Source: Sporosarcina thermotolerans (lineage in GTDB: Bacteria > Bacillota > Bacilli > Bacillales_A > Planococcaceae). Taken from it: a stretch of DNA of 64,000 bases. The translations under genes and the position numbers were made by a program. Below are positions 40,634 to 51,286 of this stretch, in pieces. Below the pieces are notes generated by a model. It did no database searches. It was not told where the DNA came from and worked only from the letters and a program-made list of their open reading frames with translations. Location: contig NZ_CP125968.1 in NCBI RefSeq assembly GCF_030067815.1, forward strand, positions 1,170,001 to 1,234,000, given 5' to 3'. How positions within the stretch are numbered: the stretch's first letter is position 1; the number at the start of each line of letters is the position of its first letter.

Positions 40634-42575
40634 ATGTCGAATTTGACTCCTATGATGCGCCTGAAAGTGAAAAGGGACACATTTTTTTCTCCCCGATTCA
40701 AATGGTGGTGTGTATTTTAGGAATAATAAAAGTTCTTTTCGTGTGGAAGGAACTGGGATCATTCAGTGGGTTGAAAAACTGGTACCGATGTTCAACGGTA
40801 AGTATACGTTAGGGGATTTGACAGAAGGATTGCCTGTTCCATATCGGAATCGTGTCTATGAAATTGCGGAGGTACTGTTCCGAAATGAGTATGCTCGGGA
40901 TGTGAGCCAGGACCTTCCTCATCAATTGACCGATCAAGTTCTTACCAAGTATGCTTCCCAAATTGAATTTCTGGACAGTTTCGGAGATTCGAGTGCGTCC
41001 CGATTTCAAACTTATCGTCAGTCAAGCGTGTTGGCAGTTGGTGCTGGTCATTTTTTTGTTTCATTGGTTTCTTCATTACTTGAATCTGGATTGCCCAAGT
41101 TCCATATGCTCATCACGGACTCGGAGTCGACCAATAGACAGCGGTTGATGGAACTCGTGGCACATGCCCGTGAAACAGACACAGAGGTAACGGTAGAAGA
41201 GATCAGCTTGCAGAAGGAGGGGAACGTTGTTGGCATGAAATTGTTCAACCGTTTGATTCGATTTTGTATGTGTCCCAGGAGGGCGATATAGAGGAACTCC
41301 GAGTGCTTCAAAAGGTTTGTAGGGTAGAGAAGAAGGTGTTTCTTCCTGCTATATGTCACCAGCATGTGGGCCTTGCGGTCCGCTCGTGCATCCAGACTCT
41401 AAAATATGTTGGGAGTCTGCATGGAGGCGCATGCATCGAGCTGTACTTTCCGAAGAGCAGCAGTTCACCGCTTTCTCTGCCACTGCAGGGGCAATGTTAG
41501 CCAATGTAATCACATTTGAATTGTTTAAAGAGATTACGGGAGTGACCGAATCTGAACCGAGGAACCTATTCTATCTGCTTGATTTAGAGACGTTGGAAGG
41601 AAACTGGCATTCATTTTTGCCTCATCCGTTGGTGGATGGACGCGTGTATAGTGAATGGGTAACAGATTTGGATGTGCGTCTTGAACGAAACGAAAGCAAA
41701 GATGAACCGAATGGATTGTTACTTTACTTTAGCCAGTTGACATCGGATGTATCAGGGGTTTTTCATATTTGGGAGGAAGGAGATCTCAAGCAGCTACCTT
41801 TAGCTCAGTGCCGTGTTCAGGCGGTTGATATGTTATCAAAGGGACCTGCTGACCTTTTACCAGACATTGTTTGTGCAGACTTGACGCATGAGGAAGCGCG
41901 GAGGAAAGCGGGATTGGCTGGAATAGAATCATATGTGTCACAAGCGGTTGAGCTGCTCGTTGCGACCCTACCTTCAAGCCAGGAAAATGGGGAGAACGGG
42001 GTAGAAAAAAAGGAGTTCATTGGAGTTGGAGCGGGAGAAACGGTTGCGGAAGGTATATGCCGGGGATTACAAAAGTGTTTGGACAAAGAGCTAAGCATGC
42101 AGCTCATAAATAAAAAAATCCATGTTACTCCGTTGCAAGTGGATACGGTAGAAGATGAACATTGCCGGTTTTATTTAGAGGCACTGACCACGATGCATGG
42201 CGCACCGGCGATTGGCTTGGGGAGGAAGTAAACGGTTTCCCTGCCATCTGGGTCGGAACGAATGACGGCTGGTATAGTGGTGTAGAATTGAATAGTACAT
42301 TGGCGTTGCGAAAAGCGCTACAACAGGCGCTTATGACTTCACACCCGGTGCAATCGCAGGAAATTATTCTACTGGAAGAAAAAGCACCACTCAGCCTTGT
42401 TATCTCCGCTTATGATGAGAAGAGACAGGCCGAGATTTTGCATTCCGCTATACAAATCTTAGAACGGAATCACAAACGGCTATTAGTATTTGATTTAGCA
42501 TTTGAACCATTTTTGAAAGAGGGGATCGCGGGGCTGTTTGGTGTGTCGTTACGAGAGGAGGAGGGATACCGGTGA
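40634..42575 (+). CDS. Thiazole-containing bacteriocin maturation protein (ThiF/E1-like, several frameshifts)
   Basis: Matches the putative thiazole-containing bacteriocin maturation protein family found in heterocycloanthracin clusters: MSNLTPMMRLKVKRDTFF at the start, then NGGVYFRNNKSSFRVEGTG, KYTLGDLTEGLPVPYRNRVYE (two parts), GPLVHPDSKICWESAWRR and NGFPAIWVGTNDGWYSG. Probable role: leader recognition or docking partner of the YcaO enzyme. Frame breaks near 40685 (T run), 41250, 41370 and 42215 all fit lost bases. Corrected length about 648 residues. AAGGAGG precedes ATG 40634. It overlaps the next gene by 4 bp. Confidence 0.82.
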
Positions 42576-44511
42576 CTGCCGTCGTAATGGTTGTTGGAGA
42601 AGGATTATTGGCTGACCGTGTGTGCGGGGATTTATCCACTCAATACGAAGTAATACGCCGGTACGATTTCGAAGAGGGAGTACCAGAAACGACTGAACTG
42701 GTTATGGTCTTGCACGATACCTTGAATCCTTCCATTCAAAAAGAGCGGAAGAGGTATTGCGGCCAACCGGCATACCTTGGCTGCGAGGCATTGTTTCATA
42801 TGGAGAAGGAGTGATTGGGCCACTCGTACGTCCGGAAATACCGGGCTGCTCCCAATGTGCAGACAAGCGACGTCTCATGGCCGGACGAGACCGTAAAGAG
42901 ATGTGGGAGATGGAACAGAGACGTAAGGAACTTGGTGGAGCTCCGAGTGATGCTTGGGCATCTCGTACGGGATTATTGCAAATGGCGCACCTTCTCGAAT
43001 CAGAGGTACAGAGCATACTAGATGGAAATCAGGCTCGTTCGGAAGGTCGTTTATGTTTAATTAATCTGAAATCGCTAAAGAGTTCATGGCATTCGTTTCT
43101 TCCTGACCCGTTGTGTCCGGTCTGTAGTCAAATACCCGATGATTCAGCAGCCGCGGCCCGAATTACACTGCAATCTAGTCTGAAAATCAGTACCGACAGT
43201 TACCGCAGTCGTTCCATAGATGACCTGCAAAATATTTTAGGCAAGGATTACTTAGATGATCGGACTGGTTTGGTAAATAGTAAAATGTATCACCTCATGC
43301 TGCCATTTGCCGATGCAAGTGTTAATCTGCCGTTGTTTGCCGGAGACGAGGGGGTGGCAGGCCGGACTCATTCATACAAGGTTAGTGAGTCCACGGCTAT
43401 TTTGGAGGGGTTGGAGCGGTACTGTGGATTGTCTCCAAGTGGAAAACGAACAGTGGTTCATGATAGCTTCCGCAACCTAAAAGACCGAGCGCTTAATCCT
43501 CTCAAGGTAGGTGTGCATTCAAAGGAACAGTATGCGCTGCCAAATTTTCCGTTCAAACCGTTCAATCCTGATCGCTCCATCGATTGGGTTTGGGGTTATT
43601 CATTTTTGGAAGAACGTCCTATTCTGATTCCAGAGTTGCTTGCTTATTACAGTTTGGGCGGAGAGGGAATTGTCTATGAAACTTCCAATGGATGTGCGTT
43701 AGGCGGTAGCTTAGAGGAGGCCATTTTCTACGGTATTATGGAAGTTGTAGAGCGTGATTCGTTCTTGATGACTTGGTACGCAGAGCTGTCACTACCACGT
43801 CTTGACCCTTGTTCAACTAATGATCAGGAATTACAGTTGATGATTGATCGTGTGCGGGCGGTTTGTGGTTATGATCTTCATTTTTATAATTCGACGATGG
43901 AGAATGGAATTCCAAGTGTTTTGGTCCTAGCGAAAAACAGGAAAAAAACGGGGTTGAATATCATTGCTGCGGCCGGCGCTCATCTGGATCCAATACGAGC
44001 GGCTAAAAGCGCGATTCATGAGTTGGCTGGCATGATGCTAATACTTGACGAGAATTTGGAGACTAACCGGGAGGAATATGTGCGGATGTTGAAAGACTCT
44101 TCCTTGGTACGGAAGATGGATGATCATGGGATGTTGTATGGGTTGCCGGAAGCGCAAGAACGCCTACAGTTTTTGTTAGATGATAACCGGCCATTACGAA
44201 CGTTTGATGAGGAATTCAAATGGGAGGCAGTGCATGCAGACCTCACGGATGATCTGCGGGATATTCTCCAGGTGTTTAGGGGGTTGAACCTCGATGTGAT
44301 CGTAGTGGACCAAACTACACCTGAAGTAAAACAAAACGGACTGTTCTGCGTAAAAGTCCTGATTCCAGGGATGCTGCCGATGACATTCGGTCAACATCTT
44401 ACCCGAGTAACAGGGCTTGAGAGGGTGCTCAGGTTGCCAATGGAACTCGGATATAAGGAAGAACTGTTAACACTTGAACAGCTCAATCCATATCCGCATC
44501 CGTTCCCATAA
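42572..44511 (+). CDS. YcaO-domain TOMM cyclodehydratase (one frameshift)
   Basis: Fused cyclodehydratase: an E1-like/partner N-terminal part (about 1-220, with IPGCSQCADKRRLMAG and a Cys pair in DPLCPVCSQ likely binding zinc) and a YcaO domain (about 230-645). YcaO features are SESTAILEGLERYCGL, SNGCALGGSLEEAIFYGIMEVVERD (two parts, ATP/Mg-binding acidic residues) and a proline-rich C-terminus NPYPHPFP, important in catalysis in this family. It would convert core Cys (and Ser) to thiazoline/oxazoline with ATP. One base is missing near 42755. Corrected length about 646 residues. Confidence 0.88.
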
Positions 44512-44533
44512 CCAGTCGTTAGGAGGTAGGAGG

Positions 44534-46100
44534 ATGAATCTTGAGGCATTACTGCACAATCTCCATTTTGAAATTGACAAGGTAAGCCCGCCAGACTGGG
44601 AAGTGGATTGGGAAGACGCGCCACTTCCGTATAAGCTCTACCGTGGCTTACCGGTGTTTCCACTTTCTTTAGAAGTGCCGTTGACGCTTAACAGGGTGGA
44701 AGGAACTGCAAAACCTGACCTAAGCAAACTCGGTCATTTTCTCTGGTATGTATTTGGTCTAACGCAATTTAGCGAATCCATGATGAACTTGGGTTCCAGC
44801 GATCAAGCCTTGGACCTCATGCAGGAAACGGCGGTTTGTCCCTTCCGGTGGGGCGCTGTATCCAAACGAATTGTATGTTTATTTGAAGATAGAGGATTTG
44901 CCTGCCGGTGTTTACCATTATGATGTGGCGCATCATCGCCTATTGTTGCTGCGCGAAGGAAATTTCGATTCATATATATCCCGTGCACTTGGTAATCGCT
45001 GTGAGGTATCCGAGTGTTTTGGTACTGTCTTTATATCAACAATGTTTTGGAAGAACTTCTTTAAATACAATAACTTCGCTTACCGTCTTCAAGGTTTGGA
45101 TGCTGGTGTGTTGATTGGACAATTACTGGAAGTTGCAAAATGTTTTGGCTTCGCCCCTTGCGTATACTTTCAGTTCCTTGATCGGGCCATCAACCACCTG
45201 ATTGGGCTTTCCGAACAAGAGGAGAGCGTGTATGCGGTGATTCCGCTAACAGCTGATTCAACAAATTGCTTCAATAGATGCACCAAAGGTGTGGATGAAT
45301 CTGCCACTGATTTATGCCGAGAATTGACGGCAATTCAGTCTACTCATTACGTCCAATCGCGAAGGGTTTTAGAGTACCCGATTGTAACGAAGATGAATGA
45401 AGCATCCATGATGGAATCAACGAGATCGTTTCGGAAAATCAAAGAGGAGCAACTAAATTACGAAGGTCAAACGGTGGCTTTGCCATATGTGAAGCGATTA
45501 TCGTATGATTTGGCATCGGTCTGCCGAAAGCGGTTTTCACCAGACAGAGATTTCATTTTGGGGAATGTTAGTCAACTCCAGCTTGCCAAGTTGCTTAAAT
45601 GCGCGATGGATTCCTTCTCGTATCAAAATGATTTGGATGGAGATCAAAAAAAACAGAAGTCCCGTGTCTCACTTTACGGATGTTTGTATAATGTCGAAGG
45701 CATTCCGAATGGTGCATATCATTATGACAGCTCTGCCCATGCGTTACGCAAAGTACAACTCGGAGATCAGCGATTACGGTTACAGCACGGATTGTCCTTA
45801 GACAATGTAAATCTGTTCCAAGTACCACTTTGTCTACATGTCGTAGGGGACAAAAATCATTTCAAAACGGAATTGGGGTACCGAGGATACCGTATCCAAC
45901 AAATGGAGGCGGGAATGTTGGTGCAAAGATTGCTGTTAGTCGCGTCATCTCTCGAATTCGGAGGGCACCCACTCCTCGGGTTTGATGTGAACGTAAGTGA
46001 CGAGATTTACAAGCTGAGTCCACTAAAAACAAGCCTCATCCAAATCCCGACAGGTCCACACCGACACCGTTCTTGGTTAAGTGGAGGTCTGCATAGTTAA
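44534..46100 (+). CDS. SagB-type FMN dehydrogenase, tandem nitroreductase fold (frameshifted)
   Basis: Oxidises azolines to azoles in TOMM biosynthesis, using FMN. Start ATG 44534 after AGGAGGTAGGAGG gives MNLEALLHNLHFEID. RFVPSGGALYPNELYVYLK-like text at 44840-44890 is the first nitroreductase signature, once a 1-2 base error near 44840 is corrected; LPAGVYHYD recurs as IPNGAYHYD in the second half, showing an internal duplication. Corrected length about 522 residues. It is the last recognisable gene of the cluster; no exporter or immunity gene follows. Confidence 0.85.
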
Positions 46101-46210
46101 GTAAGTGGAAACGACATATGAGAAGTGCCACGTAATCATTGTCTCTACATTCTTTGGGTATTGGTACTTCTCATTGCGTTAATAAGCGATTTCGAAAAGG
46201 GAGAAATCCA

Positions 46211-46366
46211 ATGAAGAAATCGGTAAAAGACAATCTGTATGAAACGAGAAGTAAGTTAGTACAGGTGATTACTTTATTAACTGATACTCAATTTAACAGT
46301 AAGAGTAATGAAGTCTGGAGTATCGCGCAAGTATGTCATGCTGCATTGGTACCTCTCGCATGTTAA
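46211..46366 (+). pseudogene. Truncated DinB-like protein fragment
   Basis: ATG 46211 (after AAAGGGAG) opens MKKSVKDNLYETRSKLVQVI... with EVWSIAQVCHAA, which resembles the first third of DinB/YfiT-like proteins (W-S-x-x-Q-V-x-H, with the first metal-ligand His). The frame ends after 51 residues with no continuation in other frames that I recognise. It is probably a remnant left by a deletion or insertion. Confidence 0.5.
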
Positions 46367-46590
46367 CATCTAATCTATTTTACCCGATTTGTTAACTCTT
46401 AAACTACACAGCGAAATAAGTGAAAATAAATTTGAATTGCCTATTTCCGGTTGCCAAATTCGGCACAAACGTGGAGTCCGCTGCATACTTTAGGTCAAAG
46501 GGATTCCTAACAGACAACCACCCCCGCAACGTGGGAGTCGCGGAGGCAGTCGTTATTGCAGAGTGTAGTTTCCTACTTATTCTCTTAGCC
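46367..46590. other. Intergenic stretch without recognisable gene
   Basis: Between the DinB-like fragment and the convergent cotX gene I see no gene. A 71-codon plus-strand frame here (46420-46635) runs through the cotX 3' end and has no ribosome binding site. The segment may be scar DNA from the event that cut the DinB-like gene. Confidence 0.4.
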
Positions 46591-47061
46591 TTAGAGAATA
46601 TCCAATTGGACGATTACCGCTACGAGGATTTGTAGCAATAGCTGCAAGGAAATCGCTACGTCGATATCTTCCGTTATCACCTCGACATCACGGGAGTTAA
46701 CGATGATCAATTTTTGACGGTTGGTCTGCTTGATCTGTGATTTTTCAAGTAATTCAATTGTCACTCGTTCCGCCCTTACAGCATCATCAATAGAGATATT
46801 GACAACGACTGCGATGGCGACTTGGAGCGCTGCTTGCAAAGAAGCGGCAATTTGCGTATCAGTTGTTTTAACTCTGACTTTGCAAGAATCACGGATGACA
46901 ATCAGTTCTTGGGAAAGCTGATCGATATCAGAAGTCACCTTTGCTTCTACAGCCGCTTCTTCTTCTTCTCTTCCACAACTACAAAGAGACATTGGGTGCT
47001 TTGCATTACTGTTCAAAGCAGACCATCTTTCTTTTTGACGAGAATTATATTTATAGCCCAT
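46591..47061 (-). CDS. cotX: Spore coat protein X (CotX) family
   Basis: A 156-residue protein with an N-terminal region WSALNSNAKHPMSLC, then two related copies of the CotX/CotV domain (about residues 38-95 and 100-156), each of the type DxIxVxDTQIAASLQAALQVAIAVV / DIDVAISLQLLLQILVAV. CotX proteins form the insoluble outer coat or crust in B. subtilis. GGAGGGAAGAA precedes the ATG at 47061. It follows cotW with a 59-bp gap. Confidence 0.85.
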   Translation of the reverse strand: MGYKYNSRQKERWSALNSNAKHPMSLCSCGREEEEAAVEAKVTSDIDQLSQELIVIRDSCKVRVKTTDTQIAASLQAALQVAIAVVVNISIDDAVRAERVTIELLEKSQIKQTNRQKLIIVNSRDVEVITEDIDVAISLQLLLQILVAVIVQLDIL

Positions 47062-47120
47062 TTTTCTTCCCTCCTCTCTCTATCTATTACATGTAATGAG
47101 AAGCCGTTGAGTTGGACAAA

Positions 47121-47444
47121 TTATCTATTCGTATTGTTTTTATTATTTCGCTTCATTTGTTTTCTTTGCAGAATGGCTTCCCGTAACGGATTTGTCGCCG
47201 CCTGTCCCTCTGTTTTACCTTCCGATTCTTCAACTTTGAGAACGGTTCTGGATTCCAAAAAGTCCTCTACTTGAGCTTTTAGCTGTTCCACAGTCTGCCT
47301 CAAGTTCTCACGCTGGTCATCTGTTATACGTGCTTTTACTTTTTCGATATCGACTTTGTTTTTGGTGAATAAATCTGATACAAACAAATCCATTAACTGG
47401 CCTGATAACTCGTTCAATTGTTCACGGCTATTATTGTCTTCCAC
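47121..47444 (-). CDS. cotW: Spore coat protein W (CotW)-like
   Basis: A 107-residue hydrophilic, charged protein. Its layout MDLFVSDLFTKNKVDIEKVK ... RITDDQRENLRQTVEQLKAQV ... NPLREAILQRKQ and the basic Asn-rich tail matches B. subtilis CotW in length and pattern (FSKHGVxxxK, then a helical core, then PLxxREQ-like and R/K/N tail). It lies directly upstream of cotX, as in the cotVWX locus. GGGGGTGAT precedes the start. Expected to be expressed late in the mother cell. Confidence 0.7.
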   Translation of the reverse strand: MEDNNSREQLNELSGQLMDLFVSDLFTKNKVDIEKVKARITDDQRENLRQTVEQLKAQVEDFLESRTVLKVEESEGKTEGQAATNPLREAILQRKQMKRNNKNNTNR

Positions 47445-47538
47445 TCAAATCACCCCCTTTATCACTTACATTTATGTATACTCGTGAAAATTAGCTATCA
47501 TCGGGCATCTATACGTGCAGAACAAAATTATGCAAAAA

Positions 47539-47569
47539 AATCCCCAAATTGCCTGGCAATTTGGGGATT
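47539..47569 (-). terminator. Orphan minus-strand hairpin terminator upstream of cotW
   Basis: AATCCCCAAATTGCC and GGCAATTTGGGGATT form a perfect 15-bp inverted repeat with a single-base spacer; on the minus strand it is followed by seven T residues. No minus-strand gene lies to its right, since pstS reads the other way. It could end a small RNA, block read-through, or be a cotW leader attenuator. Confidence 0.7.
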
Positions 47570-47715
47570 GAGTATGCACATTAATATTTGGATATAGGGT
47601 AAACTCTATTTTGAAGCAAATTCAGTTTCATCCATAAAACATTCAACATGTATAATAGGGATTTTTATGATTGAAAATACTTTTATGTCTTAGAATTCAG
47701 AATTTGTAAAGAGGA

Positions 47716-47785
47716 TTTACAAAACATTTACAAGAAACCCGATTTAAATTTACAATTCGACGCTAATATTTACATTGGGTTAACA
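47716..47785 (+). promoter_or_regulatory. PhoP-binding Pho boxes upstream of pstS
   Basis: TTTACA occurs at 47716, 47727, 47749 and 47769 and TTAACA at 47780. Spacings are 11, 22, 20 and 11 bp, i.e. nearly one face of the helix. TT(A/T/C)ACA repeats at 11-bp spacing are the Bacillus PhoP recognition pattern, and pst is a classic PhoP target. Phosphate starvation should induce the operon. The exact -10 box is unclear. Confidence 0.85.
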
Positions 47786-47805
47786 AATCATGCTGGAGGT
47801 ATAAT

Positions 47806-48654
47806 ATGAACTTCATGAGGAATGCAGCAAAAGGATTATTTATTGTCTTTCTGACGGTCGTAATGACTGGATGTGGCAATAAAGCTGATGGAGGTACTAA
47901 ATCGTCAAAAGAAGGTTTACCGACAATTGCTATTTCTGGGTCGACTTCCGTAGGGCCGTTGGCAGAAAAGTTAGCGTTTAAATATGAAGAAAACAACGAT
48001 GTCAAAATAGAGATTAACCAGATCGGATCATCAGCTGGAATAACAAATGCGATAAATGGTGTATCCGAAATCGGAATGTCCTCCCGTGATTTAAAACAGG
48101 AAGAGATTGACAAAGGGTTGAAAGATACAGTTATTGCTTACGACGGTATCGTTGTCGTAACGCATCCAACGAACAAAGTGAAAAATCTCACGTTGGAACA
48201 AGTAAAGAAAATATTCACAGGCGAAGTGACAAATTGGAAAGAGCTTGGCGGTGATGACTTGGAGATAGTAGTCGTTTCTCGTGAGGATGGTTCAGGTTCA
48301 CGGGATGCATTCCAAGAAATCGTTGACTACTCATCAGGTGAGTTAGTGAGAAGTGCCATCATAGCAAGTGGAAACGGGAATATTAAAACGACTGTCGCGA
48401 TGAATAAGCATGCGGTAGGTTTCATTTCCTTCGAATATATCGATGAGTCCATTTCAACGATTGACATTGATGGCGTACAGGCGACTGCGGAAAACGTACT
48501 AAAGCAACAATATAAACTTGCCCGTCCATTCTTGTTCGTTCATATGGACGGAGGTGTAACGGATGCGGGACAGAAATTCATTGATTTTATTTTAAGTCCG
48601 GATGGACAGGTTATTGTATCTGAAACCGGGGCTATACCAGTTAACGAATCATGA
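47806..48654 (+). CDS. pstS: Phosphate ABC transporter substrate-binding lipoprotein PstS
   Basis: Intact 282-residue phosphate-binding lipoprotein. The signal peptide ends in lipobox VMTGC (about residue 23). Phosphate-contact motifs: ISGSTSVGPLAEKLA, EIGMSSRDLKQEE, REDGSGSRDAFQE and AMNKHAVGFISFEYI. GGAGG precedes ATG 47806. First gene of pstSCAB-phoU. Confidence 0.95.
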   Translation: MNFMRNAAKGLFIVFLTVVMTGCGNKADGGTKSSKEGLPTIAISGSTSVGPLAEKLAFKYEENNDVKIEINQIGSSAGITNAINGVSEIGMSSRDLKQEEIDKGLKDTVIAYDGIVVVTHPTNKVKNLTLEQVKKIFTGEVTNWKELGGDDLEIVVVSREDGSGSRDAFQEIVDYSSGELVRSAIIASGNGNIKTTVAMNKHAVGFISFEYIDESISTIDIDGVQATAENVLKQQYKLARPFLFVHMDGGVTDAGQKFIDFILSPDGQVIVSETGAIPVNES

Positions 48655-48703
48655 ATCGAATCTACATCTGCCTTATTAAAGGTAATCTTGGAGGAATGCA
48701 GCC

Positions 48704-49617
48704 ATGACAAGCCCACCTATTGAGAAACACAACATAGGTAACGGTAAATCAAATAAAAGAAAATACATGTTGGAAAGTTTATCATCAAAACTTTTCTTAC
48801 TCTGTGCACTTTTATCAGTACTCAGTTTGTTGTTAATCGTCGGTTTTGTATTTTATAGAGGATCTCATCCGTTTCTCGCAGAGGGTTACAGCTTTTTCGA
48901 GTTTCTTTTCGGCGTAGATTGGGTGCCGGGGGAGGATAAATTTGGGATATTCCCAATGATTGTCGCATCCTTTTACGCGACAATTGGTTCCTTAATCATC
49001 GGTGTACCGATTGGATTATTTACAGCCATTTTCTTATCTGAAATCGCACCAAAACGAGTTGCGAAAATTATTTCACCAGCTGTACAATTGCTTGCTGGTA
49101 TCCCGTCTGTTCTCTATGGTGTTTTCGGACTTGCGATTATCGTGCCGTTTTTGCAAAACTATTTAGGTTTAGCGAAGGGGCAAAGCTTATTGGCAGTCAT
49201 TGTCGTATTAGCGATCATGATGCTTCCAACAATTGTGACGGTAGCTGAAACTTCGATTCGTGCAGTTCCCAAAACGTATCGGGAAGGTTCTTTGGCACTA
49301 GGCGCTTCTGAAATTGGCACTATTTTTAAAGTGGTTGTACCGGCGGCTAAGTCCGGTATTATGGCAGCGATTGTTTTAGGTTTAGGTAGAGCGATCGGGA
49401 AACGATGGCAGTTATTTTGATAGCAGGAAACAGTTTGATCGTTCCTACAAGCCTGACAGACAGTGTCCGCCCGTTGACAACCAATATTGCCTTGGAAATG
49501 GGTTATGCTGCAGGGGTACATCAAGAAATGTTATTTGCAACAGGAATTGTATTGTTCTCCTTTATCTTGATTTTGAATTTCGTATTAGCAAAAATCAGCG
49601 CAAGGGGTGCGAACTAA
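48704..49617 (+). CDS. pstC: Phosphate ABC transporter permease PstC (one frameshift)
   Basis: Inner-membrane permease with six helices; EAA-loop region [22 protein letters not shown] is visible. One G is missing near 49395 (GRAIGETMAVILIAGNS read as GRAIGKRWQLF-stop). Corrected length about 304 residues. pstA follows at once. Confidence 0.93.
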
Positions 49618-49618
49618 G

Positions 49619-50443
49619 ATGAGGACTTTTAAGGATAACTTATTGCGCGGCCTTCTATGGTTTTCAGCTTTCGTGACGGTTGGTATTCTGTTACTTATTG
49701 TAGGTTACATTTTTTATAAAGGATTCCGTCTCATCAATCTTGATTTTATCTTCGGAAGTTATTCACCTACTGGTGGCGGTGGCATTTGGCCAATGATCGT
49801 TACAACCGTGTACACAATCGTCATTTCACTCGTTATTGCAACACCTATCGGGATTTTAGCAGCTGTGTACCTCCAAGAGTACGCGAAGCAAGGCAGACTT
49901 GTCAGAACAATCCGTTTTGCGACAGAAAGCTTAACAGGGATTCCGTCCATCATCTATGGATTATTCGGTGCAGTATTCTTTGTGACGACGCTAAAGCTCG
50001 GTATGTCGATCATCTCTGCGTCATTGACGTTGACGATTATCGTATTGCCTGTCGTTATCCGAACAACAGAAGAAGCATTGAAAACAGTACCCGGGGCGTA
50101 TCGAGAAGGTTCTTTGGCATTAGGAACAACGAAACTTCAGACACTCATGAAAGTCATCTTGCCAAGCTCAATGCCTGGAATCCTATCAGGAATCATTCTT
50201 TCTATGGGACGGATTATCGGTGAGTCGGCTGCGATATTTTTAACCGCTGGAACTGTGGCAGCGATGCCATCAAGCATTTTCTCTTCTGCAAGGACATTAA
50301 CGGTTCACGCCTTTTTAGTTACACAGGAGGCGGGAGATATTGAGCTTGCGGCTGCAATTGGAATTGTGTTAATCGTTATCATCTTGATTTTGAACTTCTC
50401 AGCTACGTTCATATCCAAGAAGTTAAGTAAAGCAGATTATTAA
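49619..50443 (+). CDS. pstA: Phosphate ABC transporter permease PstA
   Basis: Intact 274-residue permease from ATG 49619, partner of PstC; six helices, EAA loop [22 protein letters not shown] and the conserved [19 protein letters not shown] 12 bp upstream is in frame but overlaps the AAGGGG ribosome site. pstB follows after 34 bp. Confidence 0.94.
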   Translation: MRTFKDNLLRGLLWFSAFVTVGILLLIVGYIFYKGFRLINLDFIFGSYSPTGGGGIWPMIVTTVYTIVISLVIATPIGILAAVYLQEYAKQGRLVRTIRFATESLTGIPSIIYGLFGAVFFVTTLKLGMSIISASLTLTIIVLPVVIRTTEEALKTVPGAYREGSLALGTTKLQTLMKVILPSSMPGILSGIILSMGRIIGESAAIFLTAGTVAAMPSSIFSSARTLTVHAFLVTQEAGDIELAAAIGIVLIVIILILNFSATFISKKLSKADY

Positions 50444-50477
50444 TGAAGCAAGAAGCGAAGGAGGAAATGTAGCGCTT

Positions 50478-51247
50478 ATGAAGAAGCAATCAGAAGGAAC
50501 AGCTAAGATCAGTGTAAAAGATTTAAGTCTTTATTATGGAGAAAAACAGGCACTGTACAGTGTATCATTAGATATTGAAGAGAAAAAAGTAACAGCATTA
50601 ATCGGGCCATCCGGTTGTGGGAAGTCAACTTTTCTACGAACGCTCAACCGGATGAATGATCTAATCGATGGAGTTAAAATCAGCGGGGACATCGTCATTG
50701 ATAACGAAGATATTTATAAATCGAGTGATGTCATTAAGCTTCGTACAAAAGTCGGTATGGTATTCCAAAAGCCGAATTTATTCCCGATGAGTATCTATGA
50801 TAATGTTGCTTACGGACCCCGAGCCAAGGTATTAAAAATAAAAAAGAATTGAACAAGATTGTTGAAGAAAGCCTACGTGGGGCTGCAATTTGGGATGAAG
50901 TAAAAGACCGTCTTAAATCATCTGCACTTGGTCTATCAGGTGGTCAGCAACAAAGGATTTGTATCGCCCGTGCAATTGCGATGAAGCCGGATGTAATTCT
51001 AATGGACGAGCCTACTTCAGCATTAGACCCAATTTCGACATTGAAAGTTGAAGAATTGATTGCACTATTGAAAAAAGAGTATACAATTGTAATTGTGACC
51101 CATAACATGCAGCAGGCTGCGCGGGTATCAGACAAAACAGCTTTCTTTTTAAATGGGGAAATCATTGAATATGATGTCACAAATAACGTCTTTTCAAATC
51201 CGAAAGACCAAAGAACGGAAGATTATGTAACAGGTCGGTTTGGTTAA
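50478..51247 (+). CDS. pstB: Phosphate ABC transporter ATPase PstB (one frameshift)
   Basis: Energises phosphate import. Walker [13 protein letters not shown] signature LSGGQQQR, Walker [14 protein letters not shown] and the switch His in [13 protein letters not shown] are present. One base is missing near 50830 ([14 protein letters not shown] read as [16 protein letters not shown]). Corrected length about 256 residues. Confidence 0.95.
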
Positions 51248-51286
51248 TTCGCCGAAGCTCAATATATTACATGTGGGGTGACTGTA

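Noticed and set aside
47800..47805. TATAAT as the pstS -10 box
   Set aside because: It lies between the GGAGG ribosome site and the pstS ATG, so transcription from it would leave no ribosome site; probably chance.
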